DNA of 64,000 nucleotides. Origin: Trametes villosa. Lineage: Eukaryota; Basidiomycota; Agaricomycetes; Polyporales; Polyporaceae. Of this stretch, positions 46,186-58,274 are shown in pieces (position 1 is the first letter of the stretch; each line of letters begins with the position of its first letter). The notes under the pieces are model-generated. The model made no database searches, was not told the DNA's origin, and saw only the letters and a program-made list of their open reading frames with translations. The translations under genes and the position numbers were made by a program. The stretch spans positions 744,001 through 808,000 of the forward strand of contig PUDQ02000001.1 of assembly GCA_002964805.2 (NCBI GenBank), given 5' to 3'.

Positions 46186-49100
46186 ATGGAAATCTACACC
46201 ACCTCTTTTACTTATCCTCGTCGTCTGCGACACGCTCATTCCCCCTCCAACTCTCTTGATTTTCCTCCCCGCTCGAACGAGCTCCGCCGCGCGAGCTCCT
46301 ACTCCCAGATCCAGCAGCCCACCCAGAACGGCCTCGGCGACCCCCAGGGGACCGCCTCCGCGTCCGACTATGAAGCCCTCCAAAAGCTCGCCGTGATGGC
46401 CATGAGCATCCACGCCGTCCACGTCTCTTTCACGCCGGCCGACCAGGGGCGCGCTTGGAACTTCCAGATCTCGGGGGCGTACCCCCAGGTCATGCTGGCT
46501 AGGGGCATGGTCTTGAAGGGCTGCCCGGTGCAGGTACGTTCCACTCACGGCGCAGCGCACGCGCGATCGCTCACAGGCGTGTGCAGAACCGTGCGTCTAT
46601 CAAGGTGGCTCGCTCGGAGATCCTCGACTCCCCCGCCAATAAGCCGTCGCTCAAGACGGAGGTCCGGCGCCGCCTCGACGACATTGCGTCGCAGACGTAC
46701 GCCCACATCGCCGTCGTCAACAGCCCCATGGCGCTCTCCAACCGCACGCTCCCGGACGGGATCACGAGTAGCGCTGGGTGGTCCGGTCTCGAGTCGGAAA
46801 GGGTGTGCGAACTTGTCATTACGGGCCAGGGAGATTCGGTGGACCTCGCACGTGTGCGTCTCCTGGTGATGCTCGACCAGCTGGTGCGTCTTTTTCCATT
46901 CAGTTTCGCGCGACTTCCCGCTGACTGTCACCGCAGAGCGGACTGCACGCGGAGTCGTGCGAGATTGACAACACCCTGCACTCTATCATCGCGGGCAGGA
47001 AGCGGAGTGTGCTCCAGACGATCCAGGAGGAGACCGCGACGAACATCTACCTGCCGTCCCCGCTCCAGGGCATTCTCGGGCCCGACTTCAGCCAGTCGCC
47101 CACGAACGGCTCCCCGACCGGGCAGGCGAACAAGGCTAACCAGAACACGATCTGGATCACCGGCGAGTTCTTCGGGGTGCAGCGCGCACGCGACATGCTG
47201 TTCCAGATGTCCCTCAACAAGGTTAGTAATCCCCGTGCAAACCCCGCTCGACGCGCCTGACACGCAGCTTGCAGGGAAAGCAGCTCATCTCGCGGGACAG
47301 CGCCGTACTTCCCCGTAAGATGGACTGGATGGTGACAGAGCGCGCCGAGGATCTGAAGGCCTTGATGCACGACAACGCCACCTTCATTCAGTTCCCCCCT
47401 ATCGGTAGTTCGACCAGCTTAATCACGGTTATCGGCGACAACCGAGTCAATGTTCAGCGGACCATCAGGTCCATCATGCAACTGGTGAGTGCTGCGCCCG
47501 CGCGAAACGCCCAGGAGGACGCTAACACCGGTCTAGGCTTGCCAATTCTACGTCGCCTCTTTGTGGCTTCTGCCCGCGCAGTTCAACGTGCTCATGCCTT
47601 CGACGAGCCTGAACCCGTCGCAAGTCGCGGCGATCTTGAAGCAAGTGTCATACGCTTCGGGCGCCGAGGTCGTCTTCAAGGGCATGTGCTTTGAGATGCA
47701 CGGCTTGGAGCAAGAAGTCCGCGCCGCAGTTTCTATGCTTCTCGAGCTGGACATCGTGAAGGTCAGGTTTACGACGGACCCTGGATAGCGCATCCGCTGA
47801 TGCACTGGCGCAGACTTTCCATCATGAGATACGCTTCCAGATCGAGCTGGCGAACGAGCACCGCGAATTCATCAGCGGTAAGAAGAACGGCAAGATCAAC
47901 AAGATCATGCAGACGACGGGCGTCAAGATCAAGTTCGAGACGTTCAACGAGCACAACTTCCTCATCGACATCGCCGGCAGCGACACGTCGGTCCTGCAGG
48001 GCCTCACGCTCCTGCAGGAGGAGCTCCCCGCGGAGATCTCGTTCCACGTCCCGGAGTCGTACCACAAGCGCATCATCGGCGTCGGCGGCCGCAGCATCCA
48101 GCGGATCATGAAGAAGTACGGCGTGTACGTGAAGTTCTCCAACGCGGAGGAGTTCGCGGCCATGGGCGGGTACAACGACAACGAGGACAACGTCGTGGCT
48201 CGTACGCCTGCGAAGAACGCGATGAACTTGGACAACTTGAAGCAGGCGGTCATGGAGCTTGTGAACCCGAAGGTACGCGCGCCCCGGCCTGCCTTCTGAG
48301 CGATACGCTGACAGGTTCGCAGGACAAGGACTACATCAACGAGACGGTCTCCATTCCGCGGCGCTATCACCGCACGCTCCTCGGGGAGAAGAGCATCTTC
48401 ATTCACGACATCGAGGCGAAGACGAACTGCGCTGTTCGCTTCCCAGACAAGGAGACCGCTTCCGACCTGGTCACCATATTCGGACCCGAGAGCCAAGTGC
48501 AGATCGCCGCCACAATGCTCTTCGTACGTCGGCTCGCTTTCCTTCCGCGCTTGCCCCACTGACGCCCCGGCTTGCAGGATCATGTGCCGTTCGAGGCGGA
48601 CATGGCCGTCCCGCCGCACCCCGACCTCGCGCGCATCTGCCAGTCGCCGGACTTCGCGAACTTCACCGAGCGCGTGAAGCGCGAGCTCCAGGTGATCATC
48701 GCGCCGAACGTCAAGGGCGGCGCGGCGAACGGCTCGATGCAGGAGCCGCTCCCGGAGTGCTCGTTCAAGTTCCGCTGCCAGCGCAGCAACAGCGACTTCC
48801 TCGCGACGGCGCGCGAGATGCTCGAGCAGTTCCTCATCGAGCACAACGTGCACGTGTACCCGTCCGCGACGTCGCGCACGCACCAGCGCGGCGACTCGTT
48901 CACGGACGCCTTCCCGCACTTCGACAGCAAGGTGCTGTCCACCGCGCGGACGCGCCACCAAAGTGCGATCTCTCTCTTCGCTCGTGTGATGTTCCGTTGC
49001 TGACCGTTAACGTTAGACTCGGCCGATCTGGGTCGCCCGTCGGAGTCGATGATCGACCGGAGGTTGCGTCTTGCGAGCTCCTCGCCTGATGTCAAGGCGC

Positions 49101-49696
49101 TGTTCAACAACTCGCCGTCGTACATCTACCACCTCGAAGAGGAGGATGACTACGACGTCCAGTCCAACTACGTTGGCTCGTCGAGCACCGACTACTGGCC
49201 GCCCATGGCGCCTATTGTAAGTTCACGCCGTCTAAACCCTAGCCTAAATCTCACATCGTTACAGGGCACTGGCATGCACCATCGGACGCTCACCGCCGAG
49301 GACGCCATCAAGCGCGGCTCGGACTCGCTGCTGGATTCGAAGATGAAGGACCAGCTCACGAAGCCGCGTTCCTTGACCAACCGTGCGCAGTCTCTCGACC
49401 TGACGTTCTCGCTGTCGCGGATCAGTGAAGCCCCTCGTTCGGGGTTGTCACGTCCCGATTCGCCAGAGACCTCGCTGGGCGGCACCGGCACGAATGGAAC
49501 GTCGAGCCCGTCGTCCGCGACGGCGCCGCTGTTCCCCAGTGTGTACGGTCCTCCCGCGGGCGCCCGCGGCACCGTGGTGGGTGGCCAAGGCCCCCCGCTC
49601 GGGCCCGGCGCTCATGCCATGGGCCGGTCAGGTTTGGGGCTTGACGAGGACCCTGTTGATGAGGTGTCCCGCGTCATCTCCAACCTCGGCCTGTGA
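46186..49696 (+). CDS. Multi-KH-domain RNA-binding protein (yeast YLL032C-like)
   Basis: Ten exons (46186-46533, 46587-46883, 46937-47221, 47275-47484, 47537-47761, 47814-48272, 48323-48523, 48578-48962, 49017-49216, 49265-49696) encode 1013 residues. Several KH folds are visible; the best one is near residue 570 with HVPESYHKRIIGVGGRSIQ (the GxxG loop), followed by KYGVYVKFSN. Another lies at ETVSIPRRYHRTLLGEKSIF. Earlier degenerate KH units include VLQTIQEETATNIYLPS. The last 150 residues are Ser/Gly/Pro-rich and disordered. Homologs such as yeast YLL032C are cytoplasmic RNA-binding proteins of poorly known role. The acidic cluster EEEDDYDV near residue 860 is distinctive. Confidence 0.88.
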
Positions 49697-51095
49697 GGCG
49701 GTCTTCGCCCCGGGCCCGGCGCTCTGACGAAGACGCCGAGACGCGCTATAGAAAGAGGCTCCTCTGGACGGTCGTCTCAAAAGCGCTTTCCCAGCCACGG
49801 ACACTGAGAGCGGTCGCGCGGTGCTGGGTGTACATATGTCAACGCTACCGTTCTTTCCCGCCCCTCCCTGTCGCACGCTCCGCCAGAGCCTGACCCCGCC
49901 CGCGCGCCCCGTCTCTTTACGTTATTTGCTTCTAGACCTCGAACGTGCTCGTCCGCTCTCTCCGCTCGCTCTTCTCTCTTCCCATCTATCCAAGATCTCT
50001 CCCAATCTCCCTCCCGTCCTTGTCCGTGTCCTTGTCTCCCAATCCAATCCCAATCTCATCTCATCCTCTCCTCTGTCGTTCTCCGCTCGCTGCTGTGCCA
50101 GTCTGTCACCTCCTATCCTTGCCCCGTCCGTCCGTTCCGTCCCGTTGCACTCCGTACTCCCCGTACTTAACCCCCTCTGCGCGCGCCTGCTCCAGACTTT
50201 TGTGTACCATAGCGGCAGCAGCTAAAAGATGTGTCGATACTATCCTATCCTCGCCTAACCGCCTGTAAGTACGGAACGGGGCTGGTCGGCCGTCCAATTA
50301 TACGTATCATATCGTATCGTATCGTATCGTATCAATCCAGTGCTTCTCTCATCGTCTGTCTGTGCGCCCGTTGCGATTGGGCCGTGGTCTGGAAGTCCCT
50401 GTGTACGTCCGCTGACGGCCCTGGGTGTGGGGAAGCACGGAAGGTTGTTCATTATGCGACTTCGCAGGGTTCGGGGCCGGTCGTTGCTCACGACTGCCGT
50501 TGCTCCCCACCAGCGACGGCTTCGATGGACGCTGGGAGAGGGGCGCTGTCGCGAACGCGCTCCCAATACAGAGCGACGGGAGAGACTTGCGACGTTGCAA
50601 AAGCCAACTACAGCAGTTTGACGTATATCTTTGAGGAGCATGCTGTGTACCGCCACCGCCGTCGTGTAGACCGTCTCCCGGCACGTCGCCTACGCCCGTG
50701 GAACCGAAACACGGGAGAAGGATGCACACCGAAACCGAGCGGACTTTGTGAGCTAGTTCAATGAATGCAGGATACACGCAGAACACACGATAGTTCGCGA
50801 CTAGTACCATCTTCTCTTCTTGATCCAGGCACGGGAGCAATGCCTTGCTTGCCTAGGGGACGGCGCCGGAGGACAGCGTTTAGGAGCTCACGATGGGTAT
50901 GCAGGGATATCATTGGACTTCGGCCCTCCGGCCTGGCTATCAGGAGGCGTCGTGTGGCTTGCGTTCGTATGCGTATGGTACGTAGTACAATCATCTGTCC
51001 GTGCGGCCGGGTCGCCGAGATCGAGCTAGCGCGCCGGCGACGTCGTGGCGGGCGAACCTAAAGGAGAGGGGCTGCGGCGCGGAACTAGCCCCCGA
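49697..51095. other. Convergent 1.4 kb spacer with pyrimidine-rich tract
   Basis: Lies between two converging genes. From about 49850 to 50200 the top strand is a long C/T-rich, G-poor tract built of short TCTC and CCAATC-like units. No open frame has recognisable content; a long 3' UTR or non-coding transcript is possible. Confidence 0.5.
50311..50333. repeat. ATCGT pentanucleotide microsatellite
   Basis: Four perfect ATCGT units (50311-50330) with partial units on both sides. Confidence 0.9.
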
Positions 51096-52733
51096 CTAGA
51101 GCACTATCCAGGGTATCTCGAACAGGACGAAGTCGAAGAACTCCTGATCGAGGAGGTTCTGGTACTCGCCCACCGCCTCCTCGGCGCTGCCGCCCTGGCC
51201 CTTCAGCTTGTCGGGGTTTGCGCGCCGGCCGAGGTATGCAAACTGGGACTGCAGGGTGGCCAGGGTCCGTTTCGTCGCTTTGGGCTCGGGCTACAGGCGT
51301 TGGTCAGGCACGGTGCTCGCCATGACGCCCGTTGGGCGACGCTCACCTTAATGAAGAAGCCGATGTAGTGCGCAGGAAGACCGTATCTCAACACGCTCTC
51401 GATGAAGAGCTGGACAACCTTGAGATGGACAAGTATTTGGAACGCTTCTGAGAAGTTCGTTCGCGCAAGCTGAAGCAGCTCAGTCTGACAGGCGGATCAA
51501 GGCGGTCAGCTTCATACATGCAATCTTCACGACGGAAATAACCAACCCATAGCTCCTTCTCCGTGGTGTCCGCGACGTCGAGTTCTTCTCTTTGCCTGCT
51601 AATCGCCTCCTCAGAGAAAGTGAACTCGCGAATCACGAACCTGGAGATCACGATGAGCCACGACGAACGCAAACCTAGCGAAACGCACGCACTTGTTGTC
51701 TCTGCACTTCTGTACAAAGTCGTCATGCACACGCTTGAAGATGACAACAGCAAACAAGCTGTACTCGTCGTCTGACGAGATCAAGCTGCAAAGTGCTGTC
51801 AGTTGAGGTCTCTATTCGAGTCTGCAACTCTATGGCTTACTTTGCTGAACGAGGTACAACCATGGAGGTTAGCCGTTCATACTTCAGGTTCCAGTCCTTA
51901 ATCAAGTTCCTGGTATTCCACGATCAGCTATTCTACGCGTATGGGAGTGCAATACCGAAGAGGATACATACTTGGGGACGGCTACCAGCAGAGTCTGCAG
52001 GTACTCCGAGTCGTTGATGAAATGCTCCTGCTGTACGATGTCCACGAGTGACCGCACAGATAAGTTGCCCCTGCAAGGTAACTCGGCATCGGCGGTCAGA
52101 CATAGCAGAGCGTACGCACGTCTTCTTCCGCTGCATCTGTACCAGAGATCCCTTCGCGAGGTTGTAGTTGTTGAGTTTCGCCTTCATCACGTTGTCGATT
52201 GACGTCATTTCCTTACGGGTCATGGTATTTGGGTACGGAGTCGTATACGCGCAACATAGGTATAACATACCTTGCTTAGGACGTCAATCATCTCGCGCAG
52301 AGATCGCTGCACGCCGTAGCGGCCCTCGTTCCATGACCATCCTCTCAAGATATAGGCATCTACAGGCTGCTCGTTCACGAGTATATGCTGAGAAAGCTTC
52401 GAGGGGTCGTTGTTGAGGAGGTTACGGAGCGTATCGACGGTCTTCGCAACGGTGGCTGTAAAGAAGGCATCGTGCTTTGGAAGCTCTTCGGACAGAGTCA
52501 CCAGGGAGTCCAAAGTTCCTGTCTTAAGTCCCATGTGCATGAGCTCGAGCTTTATGCGCGAAGTTACAGAACTAGCTGCTGACCTTGAAGGATGGGATGG
52601 AGAGCTGCGCGAGATTAGATGGCAGGACGGACTTGCTGCTCGAGGACAGCTTCGTCGACAACTCGTGATAGAGACCTTCCGCGTCGCCAGACTCGGGCAC
52701 CGAGACGAGCCATGTACTTTGGTCTGAGGGCAT
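51096..52733 (-). CDS. VMA5: V-type proton ATPase subunit C
   Basis: Nine exons (52584-52733, 52271-52522, 52120-52211, 51972-52070, 51841-51909, 51693-51785, 51547-51640, 51347-51484, 51096-51290) encode 393 residues, almost the yeast Vma5 length. Characteristic stretches are LVTLSEELPKHDAFFTATV, MKAKLNNYNLAKGSLVQMQR, DWNLKYERLTSMVVPRS, DEYSLFAVVIFKRVHDDF and FIESVLRYGLPAHYIGFFIK. Subunit C bridges the V1 peripheral stalks and the Vo membrane sector and controls reversible disassembly of the vacuolar proton pump. One intron opens with a weak GTTGGT donor (51485-51546), supported by clean phase and family match. The acceptor TTAAG for exon 2 is unusual but needed for KTGTLDSLV. Confidence 0.93.
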
Positions 52734-53035
52734 TGTGCCAGATCGCGAGGAGGAGGTGGAGGAGGACGAGGCGGACGCTGAGCACGACGAGTCCAGGAGC
52801 GGCAAAGGCCGAGCTATGAGGCAACTGTGCTCAGCGCTGGGGTTAGGGCTTGATCACGCCGACGATGCGCTAAGCGTGCTGCTACTTTTCCGAATTCACC
52901 AGCTTGTCTGACTGAACTGCACAGGCGAAGTGCGGGTATACGTACGAGCCTCGGGCTTGGCCTGTTTTCATCACGCGCAGCTACGGTATATAAGAGCCCT
53001 GACAGCTCCTGGTGTCCGCCAGATCCGCCTCTCCC
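52734..53035. promoter_or_regulatory. Divergent promoter, VMA5 and sulfurtransferase, with TATA box
   Basis: Three hundred bases between opposite starts. TATATAAG at 52987-52994 sits 42 bases before the sulfurtransferase ATG and is a good core TATA element with a very short leader. Confidence 0.6.
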
Positions 53036-54376
53036 ATGCTCGCCCAGACGTCCATACGCCGAAGCCTGTCCCTCACCAGAAACCTCGGCTTGAGACCCTA
53101 CGCCACCATGTTCGGAGACCATAGCCCGCTCGTCATCACCCCCGCGCAGCTGCACGACCTGAAGGCGAAGCAAGCCGATGGGTCGGACCTGGTCGTGCTT
53201 GACGCGTCGTGGCACATGCCCAACTCCCCGAGGAAGGGCGCGGAGGAGTTCCCGCGCGTCCACCTCCCTTCGGCTAGATTCCTCGACATAGATGCAGTCG
53301 CGACGCCACACCCGTTCTCGCTTCCCCATATGATGCCCGACCCTGCAACGTTTGCAAGCGCGTGCAGTGAGTATTAATATCTAGCCGAGCGTACGCGTGA
53401 CTGACTTCAACACTGCATAGCGCGTCTGGGGATCTCTCCGGAGACTCATGTTGTGCTGTGCGTATACTATATGCTGTATCTTGTCCGTGGGCACTTCTCT
53501 GACGAGCTTTGTTTGCACCAGCTATGATACCCATGGCGTCTTCTCTTCACCGAGAGCCCTGTACATGTTCCGCGCGTTCGGTCATCACCGCTCTAGTATC
53601 TTGGACGGTGGTCTACCCGGCTGGCAGGCCCACGGTGGCCTTACCGAGGACGGCCAGGGTTCTCCCGTTGCGTCCAAATCAGACTACCCACCTCCGACTT
53701 TGAACAGGGACGTTGTCAAAGGTATGTCCTAAGAGCTTTCTTACCTTGTGAAATGCCTCGCTAATCCTGGGATAGACTATGACCAGGTTGCCGCAAACAC
53801 CCAGCTCGACCCGGCGAAGGAGCCCGACGCGTTCTACGTCCTCGATGCGCGTGCGAAAGATCGGCATGTCACTTCTGTGTCCAAACATTCACGGTCGTAC
53901 TAACCCCACCCCCACACAGTTTCCTCGGGAAGGCCCCCGAGCCCCGCCCGGGTCTCCCATCCGGACACATGCCCTACGCCGTCTCCCTCCCCTTCAACGC
54001 ATTCCTCGAGACGCACACCGTTCCCGAGCACATCGCGTCCAAGGTTGTCAAGCCGAGCGGCCAAGACGGGCCCTACACGTACACCCGCCTGCGCTCTAAC
54101 CAGGGCATCCTCACCGCCCTCGAGGAGGCGCTCGGGCCTGAGCGCACTCAAGAGGTTCTGCAGGGCAAGCGCCAGGTCGTAACGAGCTGCGGCAGCGGCA
54201 TGACTGCAAGCATACTCTGGCTCGGGCTGAAGCTGCTCGGAGTCGAGCGTCTGGGCTTGTACGATGAGGTGCGTTCTAGCTAACAAGGTTGAGCGAATAC
54301 TAGCTGATATTTTGGGTCCCAGTCATGGATGGGCTATGCGGCGCGCCCGGAGAGCAAGGTCGTGCAAGGGGAATGA
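53036..54376 (+). CDS. TUM1: Two-domain thiosulfate/3-mercaptopyruvate sulfurtransferase
   Basis: Six exons (53036-53366, 53421-53457, 53522-53721, 53776-53863, 53920-54268, 54323-54376) encode 352 residues. Two rhodanese domains are present. The first (about 25-195) has LDASWHMPNS and YDTHGVFSSPRALYMFRAFG, where the catalytic Cys is replaced by D/T as usual for the inactive half. The second (about 200-345) has FYVLDARAKDRF, GHMPYAVSLPF and the active loop SCGSGMTAS with the sulfur-carrying Cys. Tum1-type enzymes move sulfur for tRNA thiolation and cofactor synthesis. The start MLAQTSIRRSLSLTRNLG is a likely mitochondrial presequence with a second Met near residue 25. The intron 53864-53919 has a GC donor. 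Confidence 0.92.
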
Positions 54377-54565
54377 ATGTTCTTTCATCGCGGACCCACA
54401 AGGAGTATCTTCCCAATGTATGCAACACATATCTGTCGCTGCAACTTCTAAATGGATACATATTATGCGTATAGTCTATATCCTGCCGCGAACGTATCGT
54501 ACACGCTCCCGCTGAGCTTCCGAAAGACAGTGACAAGCCCACATTATAGCGTTAACGTATAGATA
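54377..54565. other. Convergent 3' spacer
   Basis: Short region of about 190 bases between the sulfurtransferase and the unknown minus-strand gene. AT-richer than its surroundings, as expected for 3' ends. Confidence 0.4.
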
Positions 54566-55091
54566 TCACAAGCTCATCTCCTTCCCGCTGAGCATCGCTA
54601 GGAATGGTGGTGACGGTGTTCGCGCTTTCTTCGTAACGGCGTACGCTGGGCGCGCGGTGTAGCGGACTTCGGCGCGATGCCGCTTGCCCTTTCGAAGGTG
54701 TGTGACACTCCATCTGATATAACAAACTTGTAAGTCGTGAAGCGTCATTTCATTAACATGTGCGACTTACCCTTCTGTCAAGAACATATTGTACTCTTTC
54801 TGCGCCGCCTCCTGCAGCAGCCTCTGCCGCGCAAACACTACTGCTCGCCGGAGGTCCGCCGCGTTCTTCAGGTCGAACATATATGAGCCATGGATAGTAG
54901 TGCTCTGGACCCGCATAATCTGCATATCTGCGCGCAAAGAACAGGAACAGTCAGGGTCTGCACTAGGTACGCCGAAACCTCTCGTACGCACCTTCGATCT
55001 CGTCGTCGGTGTATGCCGATACTGGCTCGATGGCTTTTGCCTCGACGACCTCCCAGGGGTCCGTGCTCCGGTTATGAAAGAGGCGCCTCAT
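54566..55091 (-). CDS. Small basic protein of unknown function, possibly mitochondrial
   Basis: Three exons (54992-55091, 54771-54927, 54566-54713) encode 134 residues. The start MRRLFHNRSTDPWEVVEAK is Arg-rich; the middle is helical (LKNAADLRRAVVFARQRLL; EAAQKEYNMFLTEG) and the C terminus is strongly basic (LRKGKRHRAEVRYTARPAY; VTKKART). Size, charge and an N terminus that could be imported suggest a mitochondrial ribosomal or assembly protein, but I do not recognise the family. All three junctions keep phase. The frame stays open upstream of the first ATG as far as 55283, so the true start may lie in an upstream exon. Confidence 0.6.
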
Positions 55092-56928
55092 TGGGCGAGA
55101 GATACGGTGACCCGTGGTGAAAAAGTGAAGGGGGTAGGAGGAGGTGGGTTTCGGAAAGCTGCACGCGTATGGCTGCAGGAGCAAAGTGTGCGCTGAAGGT
55201 GGTACGGCGAGGGGAGGTGGTGGTGGTACCGCCGCGGTGGTGGTGGGGGTGAGCAGCAAAGGTGAGAGGGCGCGCAAAAGCAAGAGGGCGGAAGGGATGA
55301 GGATAGCTCCCGGCGCACGCCCGATAAATATGTACTCTACGCATGGCCCGCGCCCGCCGCCCGGTGCTCGCTGCGTCTTGATTCATCATAGCGCACGATC
55401 GGCTAGAAGGCCCACGCAGCACCAGGGGCACAGTATGCCATTACGAGGCTGTGCGCACTCAGTTGCGGTTACGTGGTGGCATTGCCGAACCACTCGGACC
55501 GACACGTTCGTGGAGGCTAATGCAGAACGCGCAGCCGCCGCGGGGCCGCCAAGGCGCGTAATGCACCTCTGTACCAGTGCTGCGTCCGGCTGCGTCGACG
55601 GTCATGCAGCCTACTCGTCGGACACCGAGGGCATCGCGCCCGCGGCCCTGGTGAGCAATCGTCGCCCCGGGACCGGACGAGCACGTAACGCCGTTTCTCA
55701 GCACAGGAAAACGCCCTGGCAAAGATAGGGGTTCTCGAGGACCGGAGACGCAAAATCACGAATCACGAATCAGAGGCCAGCGCCCGAGGCTCGAGGAGTT
55801 CGCGGGAGAGTGCCGGGGCCGCCGATCGTCTCGGGAGCGTTGGTGCAGGGCGGATGTCCGCATCCGGCAGGCCGACAGCCGCGCAGTCCATCAGCCGCGG
55901 TGGCGTTCAGTAGCAATCAGGCCAAGAATCACATGCCTGTGCTGCAATTCATACCGCGCGAATGTTTGCGGAGGCTCTCGGCGGCACCGCTGGGTGCGAT
56001 GAATGCGACATTTTCAGACCGTACGCTTTCCTTGCACTATGTCAGAGGTGTCTCAGAGCAATCGCTGTCGTCTCCTCACATGGGGCCCTACAGAGGTCCG
56101 AAACGAAGGCGTGTGCTGCTTTCAAACTCGGACCAGACGTCCGGAGTCCGCGCCGGTCGAACGCGGCGGACGCCCCGCCGGTCCGAGGATGTATCTCGTC
56201 AGCGTCATGACGTCCGAGGCGTTCGATCGTCCTGGCCGGAAAGGCGGAATGTCCTAATGGCTGAAATACCATGGAAGGAACGACGCTAACGAGTCGCGAT
56301 CGCCGTCGCGGCTCTTGCCTTGCATTCCGACGTAGGAGAACGTACACAATCTAGAGGGCCATAGAAGACACCGGCGCCGCAGCGTACTACGTACCGCGTG
56401 CGTACTATGTCTCGGGAGGTGCACAGTTCCAGTTCTAGCGACACACACTCCACCGTAAGGCAGCACTGCATGCTAGTGCGGCCTGATATACTGGGCAACA
56501 TGTTCTGCCCTTCAGCGTTGAAGGATTCTGGCCATGGAGAGTCAGACGCCAGAGCAACAGTTAAAGTTCGCCATCAACATCGGTTGACAGCCTAATTGTG
56601 TGGACCGACCCCGTGGTGCGTTCCTACTTGCGGTTGTAACTTTGTTAGCTGTGCCTTCTTATATAGCTTGAAACATTCGAACTGTTATGCATACTAGCAG
56701 GCCTCACGATAGTTCTCACTCCAAGACCCATGCTGTTCACGCTCCGAGCTGTTGCTTGATCCCAAGAAACGTTTACTATTCATCCAAGCACATTCGAACA
56801 TCAGAGGTCATCCCGGTCATAAATATCCGCCGTATACACGAGGGCCCGCGGTATCGCACGCGGACAAGCAACATCAACCCTACGGGTATACAGCAGCGGC
56901 CGCTCAGACCACGCTAGCAGACGACCGC
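55092..56928. other. Gene-poor 1.8 kb
   Basis: No frame in this stretch shows a family motif or a consistent splice pattern. Candidate frames (55144-55728, 55810-56289) have arginine- and serine-rich composition typical of shadow reading in GC-rich DNA. Right half contains the 3' end of the BIM1-like gene. Confidence 0.45.
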
Positions 56929-57782
56929 TCAGAGCATCGCGGCGATGGCGCCGAGGACACCGGCGACGCCGGAGATGCCCATGACGGTGTTCACGCTCGC
57001 GGCGTTCGACGTCTGCGTGGGCGCCGCACCCGAGGTCGCGGAGCCCGACCCGCTCGTGGGCGACGTCGAGGTCGGCGCGGCGACGGACGAGGACACGGGG
57101 GTCACCGCGGCGTTGGACGCGTTCGTGCACTGCACGCTGTCGGGGATGGTCGCGCTGTCCGAGAGCGTGAGGTCCGCGCACTGTGGGATAGCCATCACGG
57201 TCAGCAGACGTTCGTTAATTGATCACGCGTGCAGGGCGTACCTGGTAGAGCTGGCCGTCGCCGCCGTCGTAGATGAGTTGGATGGTGACGTTCGCGCCGT
57301 CCTTGACGCCGCTGACGTTCTGCGCGGCGAGGTCGATGGGGAAGCAGAAGCCGCCCTCGCCGGAGGTCTTGAAGAACGGTACGACGAATTGGAACTGCCC
57401 GCCGGACGTGAAGTTGTCGAAGCTGTTGGGGTCTTGCACGGTCGCAATGACACCACCGACTATCCGAGTGTGTTAGTCGAAGTGTAGTGCACTTGTTAAG
57501 ACGATACGTACGGGTCCACTGAGGGTGCTCGGAGTTGATCGAGATCTTGCCGCCCTTGGTAGGGAACACCGTGCGGTTCGACACGGCGTCGATGTACCCG
57601 TCTGTAATTGAGAGGGTTAATACCTAGAATGAGTATACATCAACGGCGACAAGGTACGCACCACAGAAGCCGGGCTCCTTGCTCGCGACGAAGTCACCAC
57701 GCGGGGGAGGGTACTGCAGCTGGAAGTGCGCAGAGACGGCGGTCAAAAGACCGGACGCGAACACAGCAGTGGCAAAGCGCAT
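56929..57782 (-). CDS. Secreted GPI-anchored BIM1-like (X325) copper-binding protein
   Basis: Four exons (57662-57782, 57512-57601, 57242-57459, 56929-57180) encode 226 residues. A signal peptide MRFATAVFASGLLTAVSA leaves the mature protein starting with His (HFQLQYPPPRG), the copper-binding histidine of the LPMO-like X325/BIM1 fold. A second conserved His lies in SEHPQW, and cysteines (PGFC, GGFCFP, QCTN) can form disulfides. The C terminus is a Ser/Thr-rich linker (about 150-205) ending in a hydrophobic tail, typical for a GPI anchor. In Cryptococcus, BIM1 works with Ctr1 in copper acquisition. The neighbour at 58275-58959 is a CTR transporter. Members do not oxidise polysaccharides; that is family knowledge. 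Confidence 0.88.
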
Positions 57783-58274
57783 TTTGTGAGGTGGGGCGAG
57801 GGGAGGAGAGGCAGTGACCGGGTTGGTGAGCGGGGTGGGGAGGAGAAGCGGGGGGATGTGGCTTTTATGCAACCCGGAGGGGGTAGACCAGAGTTCACGG
57901 CTAGCGCCAAGCGCTAGTGAAAAAGTTCTTTCACGCAGGCGTGGTGCGTTTGGGAGCGCTTCGGCCCTGTCTCCTCCTGTCTCCAAGACATTGGGCCGTA
58001 CGTCGCCCGCCGTACCCGCCGCGCGGTGCCTGTATCAACGCGCTCTTGTCCGGCATCCGGACGTCTGGATGATCATTTCGATACATTGTGTTCTGCTCGG
58101 GCGGCGAGACACCTTCCTTTGTCCCGCTGAACCGGTGACTGTTATGCGTCCATTGCAGACGACCAGGAAGCACATAGATTGAGCGACGAAGGGCACATAT
58201 ACATCCAGTCTCCGAATAATACTGTCCAAACGGTCTCGTACACCGACGCATAGATCGTGAAGTGAGGTACGAAA
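57783..58274. promoter_or_regulatory. Promoter of the BIM1-like gene, 3' end of CTR gene
   Basis: About 490 bases between tandem minus-strand genes. The first 100 bases after the BIM1-like start are C/T-rich on the coding strand, which fits a leader. Confidence 0.4.

Noticed and set aside
55144..56289. Two frames of 160-195 residues in the gene-poor stretch
   Set aside because: Arg/Ser/Gly-rich, no domain, no conserved neighbours, not extended by plausible introns.
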